A stretch of DNA of 11,768 nucleotides from Basidiobolus heterosporus B8920 (GCA_000697455.1 JNET01035444.1:1-11768), one strand, 5' to 3'; shown: positions 1 to 9,020, counted from the stretch's first letter. Notes: generated from the letters alone by a model not told the origin. Numbers and translations are program-made.

Positions 1-25
1 ATCCGTTCCATTAAGTCGGGCATAG

Positions 26-453
26 TTTGCTTTGTCAACGCGAAGAGAAAAATGTGGGAATATATTCACTACTACATATGGAACTTTTGATGAACTACCA
101 AAAATGGAACTTCTCTTACCCAAATGCAGAAATGGCTTGGCAGATCGAGTAACATCTTGGTGCTAGATCCCTTTTCTGGCTGACTTCCACGGAAATGGTA
201 TTTTATGTATCTGCAATTTAATTTCTTTACAAAATAGTATAATTCATCTAACAATCAGTTGGGAACCCGAACCCACACGTTTGGAGGCCTGATTTTGCGC
301 AGCTTTCACTACCAGATCGAATCGGCTAATTGTATGCAAAATTTTGAACAAGTTAGTTGCTATCATTCATTCGATTTCATTCTAGATCCCAAGCTGTTCT
401 TAATGAGCTCGGCATTCGGAGAGATGTCAATGCATATGCCTTGGAGGGCCTGA
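26..453 (+). other. Tentative 3' end of an unrecognised gene
   Basis: This is a low-confidence model. Three short open stretches can be joined with matching phase: 26-148 (preceded by an AG at 24-25), 259-331 and 386-453 with stop TGA. The introns would be 149-258 (GTAACA to AATCAG, with a CTAAC just before the acceptor) and 332-385 (GTATGC to TTCTAG, 54 nt). The joined peptide includes GLADRLGTRTHTFGG and SAFGEMSMHMPW and matches no family I know. Other frames here are also open for 35-55 codons (for example 386-532 and 607-722), so chance or a decayed gene remains possible. No AATAAA is seen close after the stop. Confidence 0.2.
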
Positions 454-1444
454 TTCGTCGGGGCATTCTGGGGATAGAACGTATTCAATGGTCACACTCG
501 CAATTAATTAACCCAACAATGTTCATGCCATTCTAAACCACCGGTTTATTGGACGATTGGTGGTCTTTGAAGTCAAGATTGGTGATCATTTTCATAATAC
601 TCGAAAAGGGAACACTATCCACGAGGACTCAACGAGTACACTGTTCTTCGTTTTATGTTAGGTATAGGAATGGGCAGCGTTATCGCATACTTACTATTCA
701 TTACCATGTCACCCTACTCTGCCTGATTCACTATGGTGTCTTTTAATTCACACGTGAGAAAGCTCAGGTAGAACTGCCAGAAACACCCACCACGAAAACA
801 ATCATCTCTCTTAAATCTATACACACCAATTGGTCAACCATACACGTAAGCTTTACTTGGAATCATCACAATGACCACATATTTAATCAGGGCCATGTAT
901 AGTTTGACTAAGTCTTGAATTCTGCCAGAATTCCAAGAATATGATGATTTCTAAAATGATTCCCGACAATTATTGGTGGGAACGGTCCCCAAACTACCTT
1001 TTCATTGGGACACCTCAAATTTATCCTTGAATAGGTAGGCACGGAACAGAGAATTCCTCAATGTTATGTGTGCTACGTTGTACTGATCATAACACAGAAT
1101 TCCTAACATCTGTGATCGGTCACAAGTCAGCCACTAGCATGCATAACATTGTAATGACACCGTATCTAATCGCGATTACTCAAGATAGTAATGCCGGGAT
1201 TTGTTTTCGACTACCGCAAAGACACACTTCGGTTGGGGGTTACTTGACAACCTCGTCCCGTCTAGTGCCGTATAGCTTTTACTATCTCTGGAGCTAGACG
1301 AAAAGTCGAGTTTAACCCATTTTGATTTAACATTAGTCATTGGATTTACATCGTACGAACTCCGATCAATCTAATTTAGGCAGTTGAGACAAATTGGTCA
1401 TTTTTCATATAAGAAATGCCAAATGACTGAACCCAGACAGCAGA
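454..1444. other. Intergenic region upstream of the C2H2 gene
   Basis: No supported gene lies here. A 78-codon open frame at 1061-1297 has no recognisable motif and no splice or promoter context. The stretch holds two palindromes: a 17-bp one at 917-933 and ACCAATTGGT at 825-834, which carries a CCAAT box on each strand. It presumably contains the distal promoter of the zinc-finger gene at 1490. Confidence 0.5.
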
Positions 1445-1452
1445 TATATAAG
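1445..1452 (+). promoter_or_regulatory. TATA box of the C2H2 gene
   Basis: TATATAAG lies 38 bases upstream of the ATG at 1490 and is followed by a G-rich run. Standard spacing would place transcription start about 10-20 bases before the ATG, giving a very short leader. Confidence 0.6.
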
Positions 1453-1489
1453 GGGGCGTTGATGGCAGCAATCGACATCCATATCCAGT

Positions 1490-2119
1490 ATGAGCTTCAT
1501 CGACTTCACTGCCTTAAGCACTCCCTTATCCCACGAGCTGCCTCTTGAGCATACCTGGTTTACTCCAAGCAATCAATTGCCCGAGTCAGATTTGAATTTC
1601 GATTACGAAATCAATCATTTTCTATTCTCCTTGCTGAATACAGACAATTTTTCTGAATTTGGCCAACTGTCCGATTCGACCACCTCCAACTCTTCAACCT
1701 TTGAATTCGTGAACTGTGACTCGACCAACATTAGTAAGCATGTTTCCAATAGTCGAGCTCATGGAATGAAGCGTAGCTATTCAGCTCAGCCAGACTTTGC
1801 TTCAACATCACGCAAAACTAAAAATTCCGACTTAAGGCCAACTCCTAAACGTTCGCGCTCCGCTACCCCTGATAGTAACAAGAAGCGAGCACCAACTACG
1901 GAAAAACCATATCACTGCTCTTATTGCGACAAAGCGTTTGCCAGAAAATATGATCTTGACAGACACTCTAGATTACACACCGGAGATAAACCATATAAAT
2001 GCTCATACTGCAACAAAGGCTTCGCTAGAGTAGATGCAAGAAAACGACATTATCAAACCGATGATTGCCAGTTCACCAAGCCAAACCCGACCATCTTTCT
2101 TCCAGGACACTGCATTTGA
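1490..2119 (+). CDS. C2H2 zinc-finger transcription factor, Crz1/Prz1-like fingers
   Basis: This intronless gene encodes a 209-residue predicted nuclear DNA-binding protein. Finger 1 (C143, C146, H159, H163) is canonical C2H2. A TGDKPY linker joins it to finger 2 (C171, C174, H187, C193), in which the last zinc ligand is cysteine with five residues between, giving C2HC. The finger helices read RKYDLDRH and RVDARKRH. This pairing of a YDL helix with a VDA helix and a terminal C2HC finger is typical of fungal Crz1/Prz1-type factors, so that subfamily is my best guess. The N-terminal 110 residues are acidic and rich in Ser, Thr and Asn, a likely activation region. Basic stretches such as PKRSRSATP and NKKR before the fingers could be the nuclear signal. 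The protein is much shorter than Crz1 and lacks a clear calcineurin docking motif, so its regulation is unknown. Confidence 0.88.
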   Translation: MSFIDFTALSTPLSHELPLEHTWFTPSNQLPESDLNFDYEINHFLFSLLNTDNFSEFGQLSDSTTSNSSTFEFVNCDSTNISKHVSNSRAHGMKRSYSAQPDFASTSRKTKNSDLRPTPKRSRSATPDSNKKRAPTTEKPYHCSYCDKAFARKYDLDRHSRLHTGDKPYKCSYCNKGFARVDARKRHYQTDDCQFTKPNPTIFLPGHCI

Positions 2120-2181
2120 ACAATATTGATTATTGGAATCTTCCCTAAGAAATGTAGATATGGATACCTCTTTGAACTGTA

Positions 2182-2187
2182 AATAAA
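2182..2187 (+). terminator. Polyadenylation signal of the C2H2 gene
   Basis: AATAAA sits 62 bases after the stop codon at 2119, just downstream of a TGTA element. This is a plausible cleavage and polyadenylation signal. Confidence 0.55.
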
Positions 2188-3104
2188 TCTCATCCGTTAA
2201 ATCTGACGCTCCCCATATTTTCCATTTCTATTATTCTAACTACCATTTGGAGTTGATATACCTCAGGGGATCTGTAGATCTGCAGATAAAGAGTTGGTTG
2301 GATAGGAAAAATGTGCCTGCAAATTTGGTGAGAACTCAGGCATAAATGGTAATTCTTTCGTCATATCAAGCTGATTCGATTTGGCGAAATTTTGGGACAA
2401 ATATGAACGCTGATAATGGAAATTAGCTTAACATGTTATCTAATTTAAAGTTACCCGTAGTATTGATGATATCTTGCTTAGATAATGTATTTTAATTAAT
2501 ATCTGGTTTAGCCAAAATATCTGATTAATCGCTCGTTTAGTTAAGTATTTGATTAATGTCTTGTTTATTTAAAGTATCATTCATATCTTCTCACCAGATC
2601 AAGTTAAGAGCTCAGCGAAACAAATAGGTCTTAGAAAGTTGTAACTACCAGGGTCATTGACACCCTTCATGAGTACCTCCACAGTTGGCAGACAACCCTA
2701 TCAGTTGAAGAGCTTTGAGGATTCGTAAGCTTCTTCAGCCAATCATCAGCCCCATGAGGAAAAATATTTAGTGATAGATGAAATTGACGATCAATATTAA
2801 GGACCTTGCTGGCCTTAAACATTTGGACCGGCGCATACTGAGTCATGGTATGTGGAGGTTGATTGGTGAATTATGTCGACATGACACCCTAGAAGTTAAT
2901 TACCCTTCCAAATTGGGTTTTTTTCATCCTGGGGAAAGTAGAGAATCTAATACAATATGTACTATTGATGCTCTTCCATCATCTTACACCCCCCGTAAAT
3001 TAAGTTTGTGTAACAAGAGTACCCTCACATTTATAGGCTATGGATTTCTTCTCCTTGCTCATTTCCCTATCTTTGTTCCCTTGCTCACGAAATATTACTT
3101 TCCC
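2188..3104. other. Intergenic region and promoter of the ZIP gene
   Basis: No supported gene. It contains an 18-bp near-perfect palindrome at 2270-2287, a degenerate tandem repeat at 2461-2592 and a weak TATA-like TTTATAGG near 3030-3037, about 70 bases before the ZIP start. An ATG at 2778 lies in frame with the ZIP first exon, but it would add 109 residues ahead of a normal-looking signal peptide, so I treat 2778-3104 as noncoding. I saw no exact Zap1-type zinc-response element (ACCTTNAAGGT). Confidence 0.5.
2461..2592. repeat. Degenerate ~29-bp tandem repeat, about 4.5 units
   Basis: Units begin at 2461, 2488, 2518, 2546 and 2575 (the last partial). Lengths are 27, 30, 28 and 29 bases. Each starts TATT or TATC, then has a GATTAAT-like core, a TCTTGTTTAG-like block and an A-rich end. 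Units 3 and 4 are most alike. The array is AT-rich, divergent and lies about 510 bases upstream of the ZIP start. Confidence 0.6.
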
Positions 3105-4302
3105 ATGAGCATCCACAACATGCTCCAGAGTTCGTTCTCTTTATTGTTTCTGTCGGTAGCCCTTATCGCCTCTTCTGTATCATCCCAGTCTACCCCAGAA
3201 GTTGTTATCATACCCAAACATGCAGGTAACTAATCTTACTGATGGCTTGCTTCTGAAATTTATCGATTTATTTATCTTTCTTGATATGAAAGGCCCTTCT
3301 CATGAGCATGAAGCTGAAGCTGAAGATTGTGCTGCAGGAGACGCAGGAAACTATAATATGCCCTTGCATATTGCTGCCATCTTCATCATATTAATTACCA
3401 GTGCCTTGGGAGTCTTCTCATCACTTTTGGCTTCTCGGTTTAAGCAGTTCTCAAGAGGACATTACTTTGTTACTCTAGGAAAGCATTTCGGCACAGGAGT
3501 GATCCTTGCTACAGGATTTATACATATGTTCCCTGGCGCCCTATTTGCTCTGACGAATCCTTGCGTTCCAGAAGCTTTCCACGAGAATTACACTGCATAT
3601 GCCGGGTTATTTGCCATGTTCGGAGCATTGATATTACAATTGATTGAATTTGCCGCTAGCCAGCATTTTGGCAAGTTACAGCAAACAAATCCTATTGATT
3701 CGAACAGCGAGGAAACGCTGGATATTGGTCGGGAGCCTAGCGGTGATCTCGAAAAATCCCATCCTCATGAAAATGGTCATGGTGGGTGCCATCATGGTGG
3801 CCTGATTGACTCGGATCAACAACGTAGAATCTCCACTTATCTGCTCGAATTCGGGATCTCCATGCATTCTGTGTTGATTGGAATCTCTGTTGGTGTGACT
3901 TCGGGTGCTGAGTTCAACTCACTTTTGTGTGCTGTTGTATTTCACCAGTTTTTTGAAGGGCTAGCTCTTGGTGCACGTATCGGGGAATTAACATACAAGA
4001 GTCGAATGATACCTTACCTCACTGCTTTGTTCTACGCAGTGATTACTCCGATCGGGGTTGCCATTGGCTTGGGAATACACAGCAGCTATAACGAAAACTC
4101 GCCTACCGCTCTACTGGTCAACGGCGTGTTTGATGCAGTCAGTGCTGGGATTCTCATATACATGGCGTTTGTAAATCTGATAGCAGTAGAATTCCAGAAC
4201 AATCCACAGTTTACAAAGCAAAGGAATCTTATGAAGGTAGCTTGCTACATTGCTCTCTGGACTGGGGCGGGGGTCATGGCGTTAATTGGTCGCTGGGCAT
4301 GA
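3105..4302 (+). CDS. ZIP-family plasma-membrane zinc/iron transporter
   Basis: Two exons, 3105-3225 and 3293-4302, are joined across a 67-nt intron (GTAACT to GAAAG). The join restores a Gly codon and gives 376 residues. The protein would import zinc, and perhaps iron, into the cytosol. Residues 1-27 look like a signal peptide. Eight membrane helices follow, the first near 64-86. A His-rich cytosolic loop between helices 3 and 4 contains H197, H199, H203, H207 and H208. Helix 4 carries HSVLIGIS from H232, and helix 5 carries HQFFEGLALG with H258 and E262, the metal-binding positions of ZIP proteins. Length and layout match fungal Zrt1/Zrt2-type transporters. The ATG at 3105 is chosen because it places the signal peptide at the N-terminus; an in-frame Met six residues in is an alternative. 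Regulation is not evident from the promoter. Confidence 0.93.
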
Positions 4303-4421
4303 AGTGACAGTGCTCTCACTCTATTTTCACCCTTCTTCTGTACCATATTTCCATCCTTCTATTCCTGTACCTCTGGCGTATATAGATTCACCAGGAATGA
4401 TGATCATTGTACATTATCATT

Positions 4422-4427
4422 AATAAA
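4422..4427 (+). terminator. Polyadenylation signal of the ZIP gene
   Basis: AATAAA lies 120 bases after the stop, preceded by a TGTA-containing AT-rich stretch. This is the normal arrangement for a fungal 3' end. Confidence 0.55.
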
Positions 4428-5361
4428 TCACTGAATATCACCTGCATATGATTCTGTTTCATCCACCTCTTTCATCGAAACATCGGGATTTTGCAATAGG
4501 AATCCCCTTCCGCTCAACCTGGCTAGGAGGAAACATGCCTCAAGCAAAAGCCTGTACATCTTATCTCGGTGTTATCTTGAGATCACTATCAACGTTATCT
4601 TGACAGAGGTGATTGGAACTGACCTCCTGACATGATTGTGTTTGATTGCGGTGTCCCTGACTCTCCAGCATGTCGTTGCCTTCCTCAGCCATAACTGAGT
4701 GCGGGATTCCAAGCAAGTGTATTAGCAAGAGAATTAGGATGGATAGTGATGGCTAATGATGGGCCAGTGCATAATCCATTCTGAAACTGCACTATTTCTC
4801 TAACATAAGATGCAGTATGATCGTTGAATGATCGGTCCCTGAGGCTCCTGACCACGAGACACATCAACCATCATGTGCAGTTGATATTGACCACCATTTA
4901 CACAGCCTGCTGAGATGAACATAGGGCCAGATAGGCCTTGAATATGCTCCACCGAGGAACATGCGTTTGCCTAGTTTCGTTGAGTCGATGTAGATCCAAT
5001 TCTCAGTACAAAGCTTATCCAATAGATGTCCTACTTTTTCTATGTGGGTTGAGGCTCAATTAAGCATTGACAATCTATTACAAATTCTTTGTGGGATAAT
5101 TACCATGCAATCAACTATCGAAATCCTTTCAACCAACATGGTTTATGTTTAGTTAATTAGGGTGGGAACAGTAAGTGTTAATTGTAGGTATTACTCCTTG
5201 TCTCCTAGTGAGTGCTCATATTTAAACAAGGCAACTTTCCTATCATTTGACTCCAAATCAAAGCTAGTCTTGACTCGGTCTCATTATCTCTCCCCTTGGT
5301 ACTTCACTCAATTTCTGTTAATTGATTCAATTCCTCGGACCTTCTCACTGGATATTTAAAT
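4428..5361. other. Intergenic region with unresolved minus-strand open frames
   Basis: On the minus strand several overlapping frames stay open: 5055 to 4867 (63 codons, includes ENWIYIDSTKLGKR), 4970 to 4803 (56 codons, preceded by a CTAG acceptor-like site, includes GPMFISAGCVNGGQ) and 4867 to 4685 (includes ASYVREIVQFQNG). I could not join them into one model and recognise no domain, so this may be a decayed gene or chance. Three TTATCT (AGATAA) sites occur at 4561-4600. The part from about 5100 should hold the promoter of the gene at 5362, with a TATTTAAA near 5219 as the best TATA candidate. Confidence 0.35.
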
Positions 5362-6162
5362 ATGAATACCACCAAGCTAAGAAGAGCGATTTCAATGGAG
5401 ACCATCAGCAGCACCCGAAAGAATAAAGCCTTACAGAAGCAGTTTAAATGTGCACTTAGAAGTGTTCGAATTAGAACTTCAGACCCTATAGAACTTCAGA
5501 CAGCTGATATAAATTTGCTCACTACTTTGTCTCAGGAATCGGCGGCAACTGTAGAAGATACCTCATGCAGAAGTCTCCTTGAAGAGTTGCTGGATGACTA
5601 TTACCTAGAGTCGATCGATGGTCTAAGCGATGATCCGGAGTTTTTTGATTACACACATGAAGATCTCAGGGAGGATTTTGTGTTCTATTTACAGTCGTTA
5701 AGGCCGGAGCCTTCCTTAGTATCCGATGAAAGTTTAGGTAACAGTGAGAGTGCATATTCAGTTTGGAAAGCCTTCAAACTAATTTCTCCCAATACAGCCG
5801 AGTCCTCCGATGATGATCTTCAGGGGCTTACACGCGGGTTCAACTTGGTTTCCACGTTGTCTAGCGAGTGCAGTGGGCGAACATCTCCCAACGTTTCAGT
5901 GCGCTTTGACGAGAGAGAGCTTTACACAGATGAAGAGGATTGGGACTCCTCATCGGTTCCAACTATTGAAGATGAGGAATTCCTCGGAAAGCCTTCAAGA
6001 TCAGGTGGTGTCTATTATCATGAAATATTTACTGGAAAGGATCTAGGAACGAAAGGAAAGGGGAGATCTGGTTATTTCCCATTCAATCACACACCTCACT
6101 TCGATTACTTACCAAGGTCCCTTGATACATCGCGATATGTTTCTTTCAGCACGGCCAAATAA
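5362..6162 (+). CDS. Acidic Ser-rich protein of unknown function
   Basis: A single 266-codon open frame, with the first ATG after an in-frame stop at 5323-5325. I do not recognise the family. Residues 1-40 are basic (LRRAISMETISSTRKNK). The centre is strongly acidic, with LLEELLDDYYLESI near residue 72 and later DEEDWDSSS and IEDEEF. There is no signal peptide, membrane helix or zinc finger. The C-terminal end has a basic stretch (GTKGKGRSG) and finishes near RYVSF at 258-262, which fits the [RK]-x-V-x-F docking motif for protein phosphatase 1. A regulatory subunit or scaffold is possible, but that rests on a short motif only. Length, an uninterrupted frame and an AATAAA after the stop support a real gene. 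Confidence 0.78.
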   Translation: MNTTKLRRAISMETISSTRKNKALQKQFKCALRSVRIRTSDPIELQTADINLLTTLSQESAATVEDTSCRSLLEELLDDYYLESIDGLSDDPEFFDYTHEDLREDFVFYLQSLRPEPSLVSDESLGNSESAYSVWKAFKLISPNTAESSDDDLQGLTRGFNLVSTLSSECSGRTSPNVSVRFDERELYTDEEDWDSSSVPTIEDEEFLGKPSRSGGVYYHEIFTGKDLGTKGKGRSGYFPFNHTPHFDYLPRSLDTSRYVSFSTAK

Positions 6163-6343
6163 CACTAAGGAACCAAATAGTTTTTAATCATATCCTATCC
6201 ATCATTCATGCGCTAAATGAACAAGCTCTCTGTAATGCATCACCTAGACAGAAACTAAAACTTTACTCTACCGGTTAAATGGCTAAATTAGATCGATTCA
6301 TACACTAATTCACTACATATGTATATTAAAGAATACTGTTAGT

Positions 6344-6349
6344 AATAAA
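6344..6349 (+). terminator. Polyadenylation signal of the acidic-protein gene
   Basis: AATAAA lies 181 bases after the stop, in an AT-rich 3' region. Confidence 0.45.
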
Positions 6350-7108
6350 GCTAATTGTTGGGAATTGGCTTGTTGTTGGGTAGGTACGAAGCCTAAATTC
6401 TATACATTCTTGTCAGACAGTTGTTCATAGTATTCTCCTGCATCTGCTAGTTATGCGCATCGTACCTGGTTGATTTAGAGTGTTCTATCTATATTCATAG
6501 TAATGGCGTTGCAGCTAGTCAAAAGCCTCTAAACGAGGTTCATCTTATCTGGCAAGTCTCTTGCCATGCCAAGAGTTCCTGCGGAGATTAACAGAAACAT
6601 GTTATCATATCAAAGGAAATTTTGAATAGGGCTTTAGTGAGATTTCTATATTACGTGTATGAAAACATATTTTGATAGGCCTCATAGGACTTGGTTAATT
6701 GGATCGACAATTCCCTCAATAATTACCGGTGGCTTAGGAATAAGTTGGAGGCTCGGAGGATTGTCTCAAGTAGGATAGACATCGAATGTTTGTGCTTGAA
6801 AGGCGCAAGTTCATTGAGTGGACTGGTACCACGGAAAGGAGAAGAACTTGACTATATCTTGTTTATGAATCTTGGCGCAATATCTATCAAACTTCAACTA
6901 AAATAGAGCTATGCATCGGCTTGGCTACCTGAAATACCAGGTCGAGGAAAATATTTGCATTCGAAACTTGTGCAGAAGTTTGACGATAAATAATTCCCGA
7001 TGTATAACCTGTAGACAGTATCGTGTAAGATTTCACAAAACGTAAGAATTCTTTAACCGTTCGTTTTGAATAATAACCGGATTCGGTTCCAAAATTCAGT
7101 CTTATCGT
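6350..7108. other. Intergenic region upstream of the receptor gene
   Basis: No supported gene. A 71-codon open frame at 6691-6906 lacks an ATG start and any recognisable motif. The right-hand end contains repeated AACCG/CGGTT words, including the inverted pair AACCGGATTCGGTT at 7075-7088, and forms the promoter of the receptor. Confidence 0.5.
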
Positions 7109-7114
7109 TATATA
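7109..7114 (+). promoter_or_regulatory. Probable TATA box of the receptor gene
   Basis: TATATA within GTTATATACTTAAA lies 147 bases before the receptor start codon. Spacing to a leader of about 110 bases would be ordinary. CGGTT words flank it on both sides. Confidence 0.4.
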
Positions 7115-7255
7115 CTTAAAGTCCTCTTATTCGGTTATCTAACATCTTTTTCTTATATCTTTGGAGAGTGCTATTTTCTTTCAAAACTTTTCTCCTTGGT
7201 CTTGTTTTTCTTTACGATGCTTCTTGTTTAACCGAATTTTTCAATTATATCACGA

Positions 7256-8522
7256 ATGTCGTCTCTCGCAATCCATATTATCACTTTATTCGGGAGTTTA
7301 CTGAGCATGCTTGGAAGCGGTCTAATGATAGTCTGTTGCATTGGATTGCCCATTACGGGAACATTTCGTCACCAACTTATATGTTCTTTGGCCGTTTCGG
7401 GTACGTGCATATTTCAAATTACTTGTTCGAATCTTTCTATAACAAATGCTACTCTTCTAGACTTTATCCATTCCCTCAACAATACCATATCTGGCTTTCT
7501 CCTCGTCGTAAGCGGTTCCATAAATGATGGTACATTTTGTACTATAAATGGCTACATTCATCACTATACCTCCTTGGTAGGCATTTGCCATGAAGTCCTC
7601 CCTCATTTCCGAGCTAACCTTCTCGCTCCTTTAAGATTCGAGATCTTACGGTATTAGGAATCGCACTTGTGACATATGGTGTCCTGAAAGGCCCACTTGA
7701 TTCCGCTAGCTATGAGCCGTATTTGCCCCACCATCGAGTTGCTCTGTTTGCTTTCATCTGGATTGCTCCTAATATCTCTGCCCTGATTGGATACACATCT
7801 AGTGGGTTTACATTAGGTAATTCTTTCTATTTCACTCCATCTCGCCCTTTTACTGTCGTAGGGATTTCTCACCCTGTTAATTTGGTATAGGTAGTGGTAA
7901 TTGGTGCAGCGCACCATCAGATCCTATGTGGGTCAGAGGAGTACTGTTTCTCGGCATCCCTTTCATGATTGTTGTATCAATTGTTGTCTTGTACAGTTGT
8001 TTATACGGTCGCTTACGCGCCTATTACAAAACTACACGACAACTCGATACTGGTTATTTTGATGCACAAGAGTTGGATCCAGAATCGATCAGCTGTAGTC
8101 ATGATAAATGCCGTTCCCATGAAGCCATCAACAGAGAGCAGCCTCAAAGAAGCATCCTATTAAACGCTGAGAGTTCAGCTGTGGTAAGTATTCATGTCAA
8201 AGAACTACCGGAAAATATTACAACCAACATACATTTCAAACATGAGAGTGTAAAGACGAAACCGAAATTCTCTACTGAAAACAATGACCATATTGCTATG
8301 GCCATGAGAAGAATCTATCTTTATCCGTTGGTATATGTAGCCATCACCCTCCCGGGCCTTCTAACGCGTCTACTGGAGACATTTGGCTTTGCCTTGAGCC
8401 TATTTGGAATTTTTCAATCGATCACGCAACTTACAGGCCTTGCTAATGCAGTATTATATGGTTTTACTGGAACAGTGCGGAGAGCACTTTATGACCAATA
8501 TGTACGCTATTCAGACACTTGA
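7256..8522 (+). CDS. Seven-helix G-protein-coupled receptor, Git3/cAMP-receptor type
   Basis: Four exons (7256-7400, 7461-7576, 7636-7816, 7891-8522) give 357 residues; introns are 60, 59 and 74 nt. Each splice keeps phase and rebuilds a receptor motif: SLAVS-DFIHS in helix 2, TSL-IRDLTVLGIALVTY in helix 3, and SGNWCSAP in the loop before helix 5. C75 at the top of helix 3 and C153 in that loop should form the conserved disulphide. Helix 5 (161-186) precedes a long cytosolic loop of about 100 residues (188-289), rich in charged residues and Ser. Helix 6 carries YPLVYVAITLPGLLTR, helix 7 carries GLANAVLYGF, and the tail is short. These features match fungal Git3-like and slime-mould cAMP-receptor-like proteins that act through G-alpha at the plasma membrane. 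The ligand cannot be told. The ATG is the first after an in-frame stop at 7229. A GTAAGT at 8184-8189 inside exon 4 could be a cryptic donor, but the frame stays open through it. Confidence 0.87.
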
Positions 8523-8962
8523 ATGGGCTTCCATTTTTACTTTTAAACCGGTTACAAAACGAAGAGCCTCGGGTAATTTCGGTAATCCGTATAACTGTGG
8601 TTTTGCTACACAGATGACACAATCTATCCAGCACCGGAACGCGAAGATAATCAAAAACGATTGATTATGATGCATTCTAAAGTATTCCAGGTTCCTTTCC
8701 TTACTCCGCATATTACCACCTTCCCCAAAAAAATTAGTAAGGTTGTTCTTCAATTTGCTTATACTTGCTACAAAACTCGCCAAAACTAGCATTGGTACAC
8801 ATTTCCATCTTGATATATGCATTCCCCATAGCAAAGGCACGTTATAGTATAAATGCATTTCTACAGATTCCCCATAAGCATGCCAATTGCCTACTTGATT
8901 CGTTGTCTAATGACATGTCGTGATGTGTATTTACCTACTGTTAGGCACTAAATATACTTGAT
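8523..8962. other. Convergent 3' region between receptor and Sororin-like genes
   Basis: This stretch lies between two converging genes and should hold both 3' untranslated regions. A 115-codon minus-strand frame (8858 to 8511) overlaps the end of the receptor and shows no known motif, so it is not annotated. No clear plus-strand AATAAA for the receptor was found. Confidence 0.5.
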
Positions 8963-8968
8963 TTTATT
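8963..8968 (-). terminator. Polyadenylation signal of the Sororin-like gene
   Basis: AATAAA on the minus strand, 52 bases past the stop codon of the minus-strand gene and within an AT-rich stretch. Confidence 0.5.
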
Positions 8969-9020
8969 TTAAATTATAGTTGCGATATACAAGTAGCGAT
9001 CCTTACCATTTAATTTTGTA

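Noticed and set aside
1061-1297. 78-codon plus-strand open frame
   Set aside because: No motif, promoter or splice context; length is within chance for this sequence.
2088-2105. PTIFLP as a calcineurin PxIxIT site
   Set aside because: The last two positions do not fit the motif, so it is mentioned only as a weak possibility.
2799-2807. AAGGACCTT as a zinc-response element
   Set aside because: The half-sites are in the opposite order from the Zap1 consensus ACCTTNAAGGT.
2778-3104. In-frame N-terminal extension of the ZIP protein from an ATG at 2778
   Set aside because: It would bury a normal signal peptide, lies upstream of the TATA-like site, and has no transporter-like sequence.
6691-6906. 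71-codon plus-strand open frame
   Set aside because: No ATG at the start, no recognisable family and no supporting signals.
6927-6942. ACCTG/CAGGT inverted repeat as a regulatory hairpin
   Set aside because: Only five paired bases, with no gene or pattern nearby to give it meaning.
7424-7434. TTGTTCGAATC as a tRNA T-arm
   Set aside because: It lies in receptor intron 1 and no acceptor or anticodon stem can be built around it.
8511-8858. 115-codon minus-strand open frame overlapping the receptor end
   Set aside because: Overlaps two 3' regions and shows no domain; probably a shadow frame, though its length leaves slight doubt.
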